DNA from: Rhodosporidiobolus odoratus
Taxonomy: Eukaryota; Basidiomycota; Microbotryomycetes; Sporidiobolales; Sporidiobolaceae
Direction of reading: 5' to 3'
DNA length: 64,000 nucleotides
Assembly (NCBI GenBank): GCA_034387635.1
Contig: JAOANU010000010.1
Span: 1,488,001 to 1,552,000 of the forward strand
How positions within the stretch are numbered: position 1 is the stretch's first letter; each line of letters opens with the position of its first letter. Made by a program: the position numbers and the translations under genes. Below the pieces are notes generated by a model, which saw nothing but the letters and a program-made list of their open reading frames with translations, did not search any database and was not told the origin of the DNA. Shown here piece after piece: positions 9,756 to 21,005 of this stretch.

Positions 9756-11497
9756 ATGGGGTGGTCAGATAGTATACCAGGTGAGCACACACCCTACATG
9801 GCCATCTTGTCGTTCACATCAAGTCGTGCAAGTCCGAGGAGTAGCAGAACTCTCGACTACTGCAGGACGAACATCGCATCGGGCAAGAGGAGAACCGCGC
9901 AAGACTACAACAGTATACCACAACGACCACGCCAATTGATCGCACCCCCCGACCCTTGCCGAGCAAGTGCCGCTAACACCCTCTCTCACCGCTCTCCTCT
10001 TCGCCTTTCGCAGGACTCGCTGCCATCACTCAGAAAGCTTCAGCAGCTCTACCACGCTCAACTTCAACCTGCTCGGTAGGGGCAGGGATCGAGGGAAAAC
10101 CGACTGGCGAGATTCTCGAGGCCCACGCTGCTGCGACTGGAGGGGCGAGAAAGGTCGATGGCAATGCGAGTTGGTGGGATGATGAGGTACGCTTGACTGG
10201 CCACGCTTCTCTATTACCCTCGTGTTAGCTTCTAATCTGAGCTGCCGAATGTGACTAGTCAGATGGGTCAGGCTGACGATTCCCCTCCTCTTTTCTTCTT
10301 TCTCTCGCTCGTAGGATGGCTTTTCCCCCGCCTCGATCGTCCTTCGCATCCTTCAGACCTTCTTCTCCTTTGTCAACCTCTGCATCTTCATCACCCTGGC
10401 CGCCTTTCAAAGCAAGTGGGAAGTCGGCGTCAGTTTCTTGGTCGGCTTGTCGCTGTTCTTCAATATTGAGGGGTTGATGCATAGTGGCGTCATCCGTACG
10501 TTCCTAGATCCTTCTATCCGGCTTGACTCTTCTCGTGCTGACTCTGATCTACCTCGCACAGTATCGACCATCCTGCTCGCCGACAAGGTTCGGTTCCTGC
10601 AAGGTATGCGGCGCTTTTTTTTTGCTACGCTCGTTACTTCTCAGGCGTTGACTCCCCGCTTCGCAGGTCTCGAACGAGCGCTCAAGCAGATCCGCGTTGC
10701 GGTCATCATCAATGCCTTCCAGTCTACCGTCTTCCTTCTCGCCGCGATCATCACGACGGTATCTGCGAACGTCGGTGGCTGTAAGGATGCCTCGAAGGAC
10801 GCTCACGCCGACGTGGACGGCTATACCGATGCTCTTCCGACATTCTGCCGTAACAAGCGAGCGGCGGCGGCTTTCTTCTGGTTGACGTTCTGTGCGCGCT
10901 GCTCCCTTGCGACGCCGCTCGTATTCGAGACTGATCATGTCTTCTTACAAACAGTCTCATGGCTCGGCTCCCTCACTCTGACGGTCCTCGTCTTCATCCG
11001 CATCCGCCGTCACCCGACCTCGGGAGGTTTCGCCCCTCCCGGCTCTCACTTCCCCGCCGACGCCGACGAAGCCTTCTCCCGCCCATCCTACGAGCCAGGT
11101 TACGCCCCCACCTCTACCGCCGAGAACCCCTTCACCAACGTCCACGCCGCTCACTCGCACGCCAACATGGGCGGAGGGTACCGACCTAGTCATGATTATG
11201 CAGAGGGCGGAGAGAGATTGTTTGACGAGCAGGGGTTGAGGGGCCAGGGATATGATGCGGCACCTCAGAGACGGGATCCGTTTGAGGATCCTCAGGAGGA
11301 GTATGGGACGGGAGGGGGGGAGGGGAGGTATGGAGGGTCGGTGGATCCTTATGAGGCGATTCGGCAGGTGCGTTCTCTGCTTTGAGTTTTCCAGCTTTTC
11401 CTTACCTTCGCCATTCGCTGTCAGTGATGACTGACACTTCTTATGCCTGTCTCGTCTGCAGTCCATGGACGTCCACCGCCCTCAGTCGCAATACTGA
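9756..11497 (+). CDS. MARVEL-like four-transmembrane protein
   Basis: Seven exons (9756-9780, 10014-10186, 10315-10495, 10562-10603, 10667-10891, 10955-11367, 11462-11497) give 364 residues. Four hydrophobic helices are seen: around RILQTFFSFVNLCIFITLAA, VGVSFLVGLSLFFNIEGL, VAVIINAFQSTVFLLAAIIT and WLGSLTLTVLVFIRI. A Cys-containing loop lies between TM3 and TM4. This order fits the fungal MARVEL family (membrane apposition, eisosome or vesicle proteins). The last 130 residues are cytosolic and disordered, rich in Tyr/Pro/Gly, with an NPF motif (AENPFTN) that could bind EH-domain endocytic proteins. The first exon codes for only eight residues plus one base, and the last codes for SMDVHRPQSQY. 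Family call is by topology rather than by a strong motif. Confidence 0.7.
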
Positions 11498-12339
11498 GCC
11501 CTCTTCTCGCCTCGCCTGTACACCGCTCTCCTCCCCTCGACGTACCACCTCGATCTCGTCTTGCTGTCCTTATCCCGTCCTTCTCTCCGTACCGTACATA
11601 CCCGCTCGCCTTCAACCTTGAACTCGCGGTGTAGCATACCCTTGCTTCTCGGCAGTCGCCGCTTCTATAGCGCGCAAACTCGGGCACGTGCAAATAGACA
11701 ATTGTGGCCGTGCATGTGTGGAAGAGATCGCCAAGGGTGACAATGAGGCTTGAAGAGGGCGCTTGTTTGGACCAGTGTGTGAGACGAGGCAGCAGCAAGG
11801 GAGTTCTCGCTGGCTAGAACAGCCCTAATGCCGACGGTTAGATGCGAAAGATCTGGTGATTTCCGAGGTAGCCAGACACTAATCTGCTGCTCGTCACCTC
11901 TCTCTTCCAGATCCCGCCTCTTCAACTAAGCCTCTGCAGTGACAGCAACTTCATGCTGCTTCCATGGCATGCAGCTTCATTGCCGGTCCTCGAGCGCAGC
12001 GTTCCGTCCTTTCTCTCCTACCAGCGGGCTTCTCGTACTCGACATCGATTTGCAAAATGCTACAACCCCGAAATAATCTATGCCAAACCCGTCGCAATCG
12101 GCTCAAAGGCCGTTGCGACTCTTCTGCTGCCCCCGAGTTGCGAAGGACGCTGGCCGACTTTGCGGTACGCAGGTTGACTGAGTGACCTGATCTCTATGGC
12201 CAGAATTTGGACATAGCCGGTCTGGATGGAGGCGACATGCGTCAGTGAAGCCTCGACGGCCGTATCCTTGGGTGTGCAACTGCGGCAGCGATTTTCTTAA
12301 CATCCGCCTGATAAGCACACAACATGTACACTGTCCAGC
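11498..12339. other. Intergenic region
   Basis: About 840 bases between the MARVEL gene and the unresolved minus-strand gene end. Both genes end toward this stretch, so it should hold two 3' untranslated regions. Open frames are short and have no protein-like character. No RNA gene is recognised. Confidence 0.4.
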
Positions 12340-12810
12340 TTAGTCTTTCGAGATATAACGGTGAGACTCATCTTCAGTAGTCGCGTGAGGGGTGAAAGGG
12401 GTGTGCGAATCGGCAGGAGAAGAAGGAGGAGAAGGACTGAAAAGAGAATGAAAAGGTCAGCCAAGAAAAGCTAAAGGGTAAAAGGCCAGTACTTACACAC
12501 GCGACCCCTCTCTACTGGCCCCTATGTTTGAGCTGGAGGCGCCAGGAGGAGAAGGGGAAGTTTTGGTACTGGCAGAGGGAGGAGGAATGGGAGGACTGAA
12601 GAATATGAAGCAGGAGTCAGAACCTGAGCAGGCAGCGACAGAAAGGCAAGGCTCACCTGGGCGACTTAGGTTAGGTGATGCTAAGCGAGAGAAAATTAGA
12701 AGACAGGTCCACAAACCATCAGGATCCTCAAGGCTTTCTCGAAGTTGCGACGCAGAGCTCCCTCGAGCACCCTGTCGTCGATGTCACCGGGTCCGGGTAG
12801 TGCAGCCCAC
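12340..12810 (-). CDS. C-terminal exons of an unresolved minus-strand gene
   Basis: Two exons fit each other in phase: 12595-12497 and 12436-12340, joined by a clean intron (donor GTAAGT, acceptor TTTTCAG). They encode a Ser/Pro-rich tail ending DESHRYISKD and stop at 12340-12342. Further upstream, a protein-like stretch (GDIDDRVLEGALRRNFEKAL, about 12800-12718) is probably another exon. I could not phase it to the tail with a single intron; a tiny exon may lie between. Still further up (about 12970-12900) GYSWIKLLRDQRLYRP may belong to the same gene, whose start would be near 13218. No family recognised. The boundaries given cover only the better-supported part. Confidence 0.4.
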
Positions 12811-13309
12811 CATCTACTCGCCGTAATGGCGGAACCTGAGCTGCTCTACCACCATTGACCCTATCCCTGCAAGTTTCTCAGCTCGTGCTCACACTCGCCT
12901 TGGTGAGGGCGGTAAAGGCGCTGGTCTCGGAGGAGCTTGATCCAGCTGTACCCCACCAAGACCACTGCAGTCGGGTACTGCTCTGCTTGCTGACGGGTGT
13001 CCCCTTGCACCGATACATAAGTCAGTCATCAGAACGGCCGAGGTACCGACCGATGACCTTCTCAACTCGGAGAAGACCTTTGGTTCTCCTCAAAGCAAGC
13101 CTCAGGGTCAGAGTTGCGCCAGTGGCTGAGCTTGAGCAGCGCTTCACCAGCAAGTAACCCTCCACGAGCACGCTGAGGACTACAGCTCACTCCTGATTTG
13201 GCCGCGAGCTCCGCCGCATCCCGCGGTGTTCTGTTTTTGGACCCCTTTGCTCTATTCTGGTCAGCACCCGTCTACGCTCTTGCATCCGCTACACTCAGCA
13301 GCAATCCGC

Positions 13310-14911
13310 ATGCCCGCTGACCCACAAGCCTTGTTCGACGCGCCCCCTCGACATCGACAGTACATGGCGGATGATGAGGACAGGAGCCGAACGCGGCGAG
13401 AAAGGCGACGGAAGGGCATGGAGCGGTATCTGTCGGAGGGCAAACGGGTGCGCTGTTCCGGACCTAGGTGGCTTGCATGAGGATGCTGAGCCACTTACCG
13501 CAGAAAAGGCGCCACGTGCAGCATGAAGACGAAGATTCCTCAACGAGCGATGACAGCGACGAGGACAGTTCCGAGACCAGCAGCGACGGAGATGCACGAA
13601 GACGGGGACGGCGACGGGCTGAACAGGCGAGGAAAGGCGGCGGGCTGGACTGGAAAATTGAACTCGGTGCATTTTCCTTTTTTTTGGTGTTCACCTTCTC
13701 TCTCTGACACTAGTCTCTCCAGCTATCGGTGGCGCAATCCTAGTCGCCGTCATCCTCGGCCTCTACGTCTACTCTCATCACAGTACTGCTTCACCGTCAT
13801 CCTCTTCCGATTCAGCAGACTCCGATGAAGCGACAGCAGCCGCTCCTGCGACTTCTGTAGGGCATAGCGGCTCCGCAGAAGCTTCAGCAGCTGTAACAGC
13901 CCCCACCACGACCGCCACAAGCGGAGCAGCAGGAAAAGAAGGATCAGCAAGCCTTTCCGCCTCGAAAAGCAGTGGCACCAAAGCGTCTGCTTCCGAGCAC
14001 GCAGCAGCTTCGAACGCCAGCGGTAGCGCCAGCGAAACTAAGGGGAGTTCAGGTAGCTCTGCAACGGGAGCGCCAGACGGCTTCACAGGCATCACGCTCG
14101 CCGGTAGCTGGGCAGATACAGCTGGTTATACCGTCGCCACTGGCGATGCGGCCGATGTACCCGGTCCTTCGTCGACGGTCGCTCTGGACGGACTCACGAC
14201 AAGTGCCAATGCAGCGGAGGCTACGAAGGGACTGCTCTATATTGGCGATACGACTTGGTATGCGGCTGGAAGTGGAGGGTACGGGTCATGTGGCGAGATG
14301 CTCTACGTACATACTCTTCCCGTTCTCCCCCTTTGGACCACCTACTGATACTCTCTCTCTCTCCATAGGATGGGCAAGAGCCTTACTTTGCCGGTACTGC
14401 AATGTTCCCCACTCCTGTCGGCACTTTATCTTTTTTCTGATCACCTTGTTCTTCCTCCTCCTGTTCAGCCATGAGTCTCTACCACTGGATGGGCTCCCCC
14501 GGTCCCTCTCCACACTGCTGGGAATGTGTTCAGCTCCAGTCCAAATCCGACCCGTCAAAGGTCATCACGGCCATTGTCGCGGATTCTTGCGAAGCTTGCG
14601 TGTTTGCCCACATTGATCTGGAACAGGCCGCTTATTATGCATTAGGGGGCACGGTGAATGGTGGAGTGTTGACGGTGGCTTGGTACGTCATGCTTGATCC
14701 ACCCTCCTTGCTATCCCCCGTCGTCGAACAGAGTAGTACTGCCAGATCTTATCCTTTTCTTCGCACACTCGCCGCCCTCAATCCCTCTTCCGCCTCTCCA
14801 TCGCTGACAATGAGTGGTCACAGGGAGTTCACCGATTGCCCAGACGGCTACAGCCAAAAAGCGATCAAAGCCCTTGATTCCAGTGCGTACAAGGCAGTAG
14901 ATACGAGTTGA
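13310..14911 (+). CDS. Membrane-anchored double-psi beta-barrel (expansin/RlpA-like) protein
   Basis: Six exons (13310-13447, 13504-13666, 13723-14306, 14369-14393, 14469-14682, 14824-14911) give 403 residues. Order: a charged cytosolic N-terminus (about 1-100, with an acidic Ser/Asp run and an Arg-rich run), one TM helix (IGGAILVAVILGLYVYS, about 101-118), a Ser/Ala/Thr-rich stalk (about 120-225) likely to be O-mannosylated, and a C-terminal barrel domain. The barrel carries GGYGSCGEM, then IVADSCEACVFAHIDLEQAA and GGVLTVAW, the spacing seen in fungal DPBB/expansin-like proteins; the (V/I)xDxCxxC block is diagnostic. The layout implies a type II protein with the barrel facing the wall. Family members bind or loosen polysaccharide, or act as papain-inhibitor-like secreted proteins; the activity here is unknown. 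One exon is only 25 nt. Confidence 0.8.
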
Positions 14912-15109
14912 TTGCAGAGGTTATATCTATAGCAGCCATGGTAGCAAGCGCTTGTCTAGGCAAGGCTCAGTGAAAGCTAGGAGGGAAGCGGAAGGAGTAC
15001 CGAGAAACGTCGAAGGAGAGAAATAGACGAAGTTACCATGACATATCATATCGATACCGAACCACAGATCAACCCCCTACACCCTGATCATCAGCCCTTT
15101 CGCAGTCCC
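14912..15109. other. Short spacer between convergent genes
   Basis: About 200 nt between the stop codons of the barrel protein (+) and the Dal5-type transporter (-). It must contain both 3' untranslated regions. No gene or element is seen. Confidence 0.4.
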
Positions 15110-17344
15110 TTATAGCTGGAACCTATACCCCTTAGCCCTATCCCCCCTCCCATCACTCTTCTCATTCCTCCTCTCATTCCCACTCCGATTAGCCCTAGCC
15201 ATGGTCCACCACAAGAACCCAGCGATGAGCATGCCGAAACCGGTGTAGAGGACGGCGATACCGTGAGGGACGCGGAAGAAGTTGGCGTTGAGGGAGGGCC
15301 TGGATTAGAAACAAGAAAAAAAACAAGGGAGGAGAGTTAGCACAGGGCTTGAGAGCCAGAAGGGGAGAGGAAGGTACCGGTAGACAAGCACGCCGACGAT
15401 GGCTCCAATGTCTCCAATCTGTTAATGGAAAGGGAAAGTCGGCACGTCACTTCCAGAAAGGGTGCAGGTTGAGAGAGAAAAGAACGAAAACGCACGAAGA
15501 TCTGCGTCGCGCTCGCCGTCGCCCTTTTGGTTTGCGGCGACACATTCTCGCTCGGCCAACTGAGCAACAACGCATTCGCACAGTAGATTCCAATGACGGT
15601 AATGAAAGTCCCTGTATAGCGAGCGCCAGGTGTATGAGTGGTCATGAGGACGATATAGCCAACAATCGCGATGAAGCCGCAGATCATAATGGGGAGACCG
15701 CGCCGGTTCAGCTTGTGCGAGACGTAGGCGAAGAAGAGGATGGCGAGGAAGGCGGCGGCGTAGACGGGGACGGACATGACTGTGGAAAAGGCAAGGTCAA
15801 TGAAGTATCCTCATGAGAGGGCAGGAAGCGACTCACGCTGAGCCTTCCACGAGGCATAGCCGAGCTGTGCGATAATGGTTGGAAGGAAGAGCGAGAGCGA
15901 GTCTTCAGGAAGAAAAGGCAAGTCAGTTCCGCCAACCTGGCCGCGGGCAACAGGCGAACAGACAGAACACTCACAAAGTGGGAAGGCGTAACCGTGGAAA
16001 AGCCAAGCATAGGCGAGGACGAGAGGGTCCTTCAGAGCTTGCCAAACTCCGCTCCATGAAAACGGCTCTTCGTCGGCTGAATCCCCGTCTGCGCGAAGAC
16101 GGGCGAGGAGGATGGCGTGCTCGCGTTCAGAGAGAAACTGAAGTGAGGCAGCTGTTCGTCAGAAGGGTTGTGGTGGAGTCTGGCAGGGTCAGGTGGTCAG
16201 AGGACGGAGAATGGAAAAAAGTACCTTGGCTTCACGAGGGTAACCTGGGATCCAAAAGTAGGCGCTGATGCCGACCAGAACGGTGAAGAGACCTTCGATG
16301 ATGAAGATCCAAGGCCAGTGGTCGGGTAGGGAGGTACCGTGAATCTTTCCGATCGCCCAGGCGAGGACGCCCTGTGCAAACAAACAGGCAAGGGTGAGCA
16401 AACTTCTTCCAGGAGAAGAGTGCGCAAAGACAGGAGAGAAGAGAGGGGCAAGTTGCTTACCCCGAATGCCCCAGCCAACGCAGCGCCGCCAAAGAAGACA
16501 GCAACGCGCCAATGGCGCTCGTTGCGCTTGTAGTACATCGAGAAGACAAAGATGCATCCCGGAAAGAGACCAGCCTCTGCAACGCCCTAATTCATCAAGG
16601 TGAGTCAGTAAGAGGCAAAGATGCAGTAGGAGTGGGCTTCGCACCATGAAGAACCGAGCCGCGTCTGCGTGCGGAGGCCGAGTTAGCTATTTGATTTCTA
16701 ACCTTGGAGAAAATAAGAGATGCGTACAGAAGCCTGCCTCGTTCTTGACTAGTCCTTGCAAGGTGGCTGTAACACCCCAAGCTACCGTGAGCGAAGGTAG
16801 CCAGATCTTGGGGTTCCATCGTTTGAGTAGTACATTGGCGGGTATCTCGAAAAGCACGTAGCCGAGGAAGTATAGCTAGAGAAGATCAACGCAGAGTTCG
16901 GTCAGTCAGGAAGGTCAGGCGAAACAGAAGAAAGGAAGAAGACGGACAGCAAGGGAGGTATTGTAGGAAGACGGATTCTGGGCGAGGCCAATGTCATTCA
17001 GCATGTTGTAGAGCTTGGCATTGCCGACTGTCGAGTGAGATTGAACGAGCGTTAGTGTTTGACACTGCAAAGAGGGGAAGACGAGGACGCACTGTTGGAA
17101 CGGTCGAGGAAAGATAGCAAGTAAAGAAAAGTGAGTCCGGGAAGAAGGACCCAGTCGACTGCAGAGCAAAAGTTCAGTGGTGGCTCAACAGCGTGATGAC
17201 GAAGACAGGTCACGCACTCTTCCTGACGACCGCCCTCTCCTCCTCTGGCGTGAAGTGCACTTGAGCGAAATGGTCATCTTGCGGGCTCTGCGGCGGCGAG
17301 CGTTCGAGGGTGCTGAGGTCGTCCTTCTCGCGTTCGTTCGTCAT
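15110..17344 (-). CDS. MFS transporter, anion:cation symporter (Dal5/allantoate permease) family
   Basis: Twelve exons, from 17344-17218 down to 15299-15110, sum to 1458 nt, 485 residues. Marks of the ACS/Dal5 family: an N-terminus rich in charged residues, then LLPGLTFLYLLSFLDRSNIG at TM1, YFLGYVLFEIPANVLLKR at TM2-3, AWGVTATLQGLV, GVAEAGLFPGCIFVFSMYYK with the following NERHWR, and WPWIFIIEGLFTVLVG. These are the standard conserved blocks. Fungal members import organic anions such as allantoate, ureidosuccinate, nicotinate/tna1-type substrates, or siderophore precursors, and the substrate cannot be told from sequence. One exon (16664-16645) is only 20 nt, encoding AARFFM plus a split codon. 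It is divergent from the WW-domain gene with 600 nt between starts. Confidence 0.88.
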
Positions 17345-17943
17345 CGTGACGGGGGATCAGAGGGAATGAAGCGGGGAGCAAAGGAAGCGAGACGAGAGGA
17401 AAGCAAGCAAAGGCAGCCCAAGCCATGCCGAGGGTTGATGGCAGTTCGGAAACCAGAGTGATCGTGGTGTGCTTCAGTGAAGGATGAATTGCACCATACT
17501 CCGGGGCTGAGGGCGGATCGCACGGCGCATGGAAAGGAGAGCGGGAAGCGTGAGGAAGCGTCCGAATCACGCAAGGAAGACGGAGATATGTCCGAGTCGG
17601 ACGACGAAAAGGACGCTGCGGGCAGAGTCCAGGTTCAGTAGCTCAAAGATTGTGTGTATCGTTGCGCGTGCGAGCCGGTCGTTTGCAGGACGAGAAGCGG
17701 ACTGACTGCGGCGAGAAGGACGTAGCCAAATGTCTCATCTTGTCCGAGACTGGGCTGAGGCTGTGCACAACTTCTCTCGCAGTCAACTTGCTGCCTCTTC
17801 CGAGCCTCTGCCTCCTCCTCCTCCTCCCACTCCCAAGTTACCTGCTCCCACTCAGCTAGCACGCACCCTCACCCAGCATCCAGTCTACCCGTCAGCGACT
17901 CCACCACCACGCACCCGCGCTTCTTCCCCTTCGTATCCTCGTC
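17345..17943. promoter_or_regulatory. Bidirectional promoter region: Dal5-type transporter / WW protein
   Basis: A 599-nt gap between two divergent start codons. The part next to the WW gene is CT-rich on the + strand (17800-17940), typical of leaders in this genome. No specific sites are called. Confidence 0.45.
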
Positions 17944-19100
17944 ATGAGTTCACCTTACCCGCCTCCTACCGGTGGTCAACCAACATCAGATCCCGACCCT
18001 CGACCCCTCCCACCAGGCTGGATCCGCGAACTAGACAACAACACCGGAGTTCCTTACTACGTGTGCGCCTCTCCCTCTTGTCTTCTTCCTCTTTCAAGCC
18101 CTTTTGACGCGCGGTCACCTCAACTCGCTTCTGGATCTCGGTGCACAGCAATACCACGGTTCCCAATCCTCAAGCAGTATGGGAAGACCCTCGACCAGCA
18201 TACTACTCGTCTGGATCCGTCTCGTCGCCTTACCCGCAACAACACTCGAATCAATACGCGCCTCCTCCGGCTTCTGGGTCACCTTATCCGCACCAGCAGT
18301 ATCAACAGCCGCAACAGCAGGAGGGACAGCAGCAAGGAGAAGCGGCGGGGTACTATGCTGGGGGACAGACGGGTCAACCACCTGCGTTGGGTCAGCAGCA
18401 GCAGCAGCAGGCGGATCAAGAAAAGGGCCTTTTCAGTAACTTGATGGGCGGTAAAAACAACCATAACCAGCAGCAGCAGTGTACGTCGCTACTTCCGTCT
18501 CAATGCCAATCGTGTTGACTGCTGAGCGCGTTAGATGTGCAGACGGCTCTTCCTCTGCGGGCTCTTCCTCGCCTTTCAACAAATCCAACCTTCTTGCAGG
18601 TACGCTTCTCCGTACTACTCCCATTTTCCTGCCTCCCTCGTGGTTACAGTAGTCCGAAATTAGTTGTTCGGTGCTGACCCCGCTATCCTTGTGGTTTGAT
18701 GGCGACAGGGGGAGGCGGTCTAGCAGCCGGTGCCATGGCCTACAAGCTCTTCGAAACTTTCAAGGACAACAAGCAACACCACAACGGAGGCTCGCATCAC
18801 TCGGGAGGAGGAGGGATGTTTTCTCCTCCGAGTCATGGACCTCCAGGAGGTGGATTTGGGGGAGGGATGGGAGGCATGGGTGGAGGGATGGGAGGAGGAG
18901 GGATGGGAGGAATGCTGGGCTCACTTCTTGGTGGAGGAGGAGGAGGGCATCATGGAGGGGGTGGTCCAGGCTTCGGAGGCGGAGGTGGGTTTGGCGGAGG
19001 AAATGGAGGAGGGATTGGACCGCCGGGACATCAGGGGGGTCACGGAGGTGGGCATCATCATCAACATCATGGGGGAGGAGGAGGACCGGGGAGATGGTAG
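17944..19100 (+). CDS. WW-domain protein with Gln-rich middle and Gly/His-rich tail
   Basis: Four exons (17944-18062, 18149-18480, 18543-18599, 18709-19100) give 299 residues. A WW domain lies near the N-terminus: LPPGWIRELDNNTGVPYY then VWEDPRP, with the first Trp and final Pro in place; the second Trp is in VWED. An intron cuts the domain after YY. The middle is Gln/Tyr/Pro-rich. The short exon 3 gives GSSSAGSSSPFNKSNLLAG. Then AAGAMAYKLFETFK, a helix often seen in fungal Gly-rich membrane-binding proteins, is followed by a Gly/Met/His tail with a HHH run near the end. WW domains bind Pro-rich (PPxY) ligands. Similar WW plus Gly-rich proteins are common in basidiomycetes and are uncharacterised. 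The call of the WW domain is firm; the role is unknown. Confidence 0.8.
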
Positions 19101-19406
19101 TCAGAGGGAGAGGGCTGGGTTGGATTGCTCCTCAGCCTAGTCTTTCGTCTTTCGGTATGGCCAACGAGCCAGCCTATATCGGGTTGCACATGCCCGCGGA
19201 CTGTGCCGTTCTCTTCGTTCTTAGCATTTCTGCATGTTCACCATTTGGTTTTCTTTGCCCGTAAGCGTTGGAATGAGTAGCAAACCTCGCCCTATAGCGT
19301 TCTCGCACGGTGAGGCGTATCTTTGACCTTGAAACACGTGATACGACCATGCACGAGACTCTTCCTACCGAGACCCCGCTGTAAAAACCCCCGTCTTCTT
19401 GAATAT

Positions 19407-20007
19407 CTAGAACCCCTCCACCTTGACCACCCCCCGATCCTTGCCCACCACAACCCTCAACCCCTTGCCCACCCAGCTCGACGAGGTAGAGGAAAGACCC
19501 TGGAGCCACAGTTCGTAACCGGGCATGTCTGTGTGGGCGAGATTCGTGGGTTGTGTGGGCGTGCGTGAAGGAAAGATGGGGCGTGAGGAGCGGACGCAAG
19601 ACAGGGTGTAGAGAGAGAGGGGGGAAGGGTGTGCGTATGAGAGGGGATGAGGTGAGAGGCAAGAGAAGTCAGCGATGGCGGAATAGCGGGAGGAGCGGGA
19701 GGCGGAGGCAAATTTGGGAAGGTCAGCATAACGTTGTAGGCGAATCGTACACGAAGCGCGGACCGCAGAAGGTATAGATAGAAATAGAGAGCGGGAAGGC
19801 ATGATGTAGGGGGACGAGAGGGGGAGACGTACAGCGCGAGATGAACTGCTTGACTTGGTCGTCGGTCATGCCGATGCCGCCGTTTTTGGCTTTCATGTTG
19901 TGCTCTTGCTGCTCAGCGACATCGATGGGTGGGGCGAGACGAGAGTCAATTTCGAGTCAAAGCGATCGGTTCGGGCAAGAAAAGGACGAAGCGCGGGAAA
20001 ATCGCTA

Positions 20008-20038
<31 letters not shown>

Positions 20039-21005
20039 GTGTGATGAGGAAAAGGAAGAAAAGGCGCACCTCGAGCCTCCATTCCCAGACGTAGCCCATC
20101 TTCTCTGGTCGGATCTGCACTACAATGTCGACCTCCTTCCACAGCTTGTCGTAGTCCTTCAAGAACTGCTCAACTTGTTGCAAATCCTGCAACGAATGTT
20201 GCAGGAAGAATGGCGGGGCATAGTCGATTGACAGTAGCTTTTTGGTACCGTCTCCTTCTGGTGAAGATTTGGCGGCGGAGTAGAGCTCTGGGAGAGAGGG
20301 AGAAGGGCAAGGTCGGAAACCCAACATCCATCCCTCAAGTACCACGACGTCCACCTCCTCCGGATTGTTCACCTTGACCCACTCCTCCTTGGGCAGTCGA
20401 TCCCCCTCTCCCCCATACAAGCTCTTCTCAAACACAGGTACCTCGACAGGTCCCTCCCCTCCCTGTTTGAGCTGTCGCAGCACGTCGAAACCCAAGGGAA
20501 TCTCGTGAGTGCCGGCTTGACCTCGTCCCTTGAGCAAGGCGTTGGCAGGGTGGGATGAGGCGAGTTCGGTGAGACCGGAGTGGGGGAGGTAGAGATCGTC
20601 GAGGGAGAGAGTAACGGTGCGGAGGGAGCCGTAGGTGGGGGAGGAGAGGGTCGAGGGGAGGAGGGAGGCTAGATAGGATTTGCCTGGGTAACGACGTGAG
20701 TCAGTCTCAAGTCTGCGTTAGCTTGGACTGCACGAAGTCGGACAGCAGGGGCTGTAACTCGGGAGCGAGTGTACCATGCCGTGAACTCGCAGAGGGCAGT
20801 GCATGGCGAGGCAAGGTAAAAAGGGAGACTGACCACTGCCCTGCGGTCCCTGTAGTCCCAGCACGAGCGGAGGTACTCTGTGCTTGCCCGTGTGTGCTTG
20901 TCGGTGTTTCTCGAGTTGATCGACGACAAAGGCAGCGACGTGATGAACCGTTGAAGTGGGCGGAGGTGCGTTGGGTTGCAAGGGTGATGAGGCGTGGGTG
21001 GACAT
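19407..21005 (-). CDS. P-loop kinase of the D-glycerate 3-kinase / Tda10 family
   Basis: Four exons (21005-20834, 20683-20070, 19908-19833, 19528-19407) sum to 984 nt, 327 residues. Motifs: Walker A GPQGSGKS (about 53-60), split by intron 1; LSLDDLYLP, the substrate-side loop; HEIPLGFDVLRQL; VVVLEGWMLGFRP; the C-terminal KQFISRYMPGYELW and GKGLRVVVGKD. This set matches fungal Tda10 and plant glycerate kinases, which phosphorylate D-glycerate or a related small substrate with ATP in the cytosol. Length is close to the family norm. Intron 2 carries a C30 run on the coding strand (G30 on +), and intron 3 is unusually long (about 304 nt). An in-frame upstream ATG at 21149 is possible, but the 21005 start fits better. 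Confidence 0.88.
20008..20037. repeat. G30 homopolymer inside an intron
   Basis: Thirty consecutive G on the + strand, read as C30 in the pre-mRNA of the minus-strand kinase gene, about 30 nt downstream of the donor of its second intron. It is the second of two very long G runs in the window. Confidence 0.95.
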
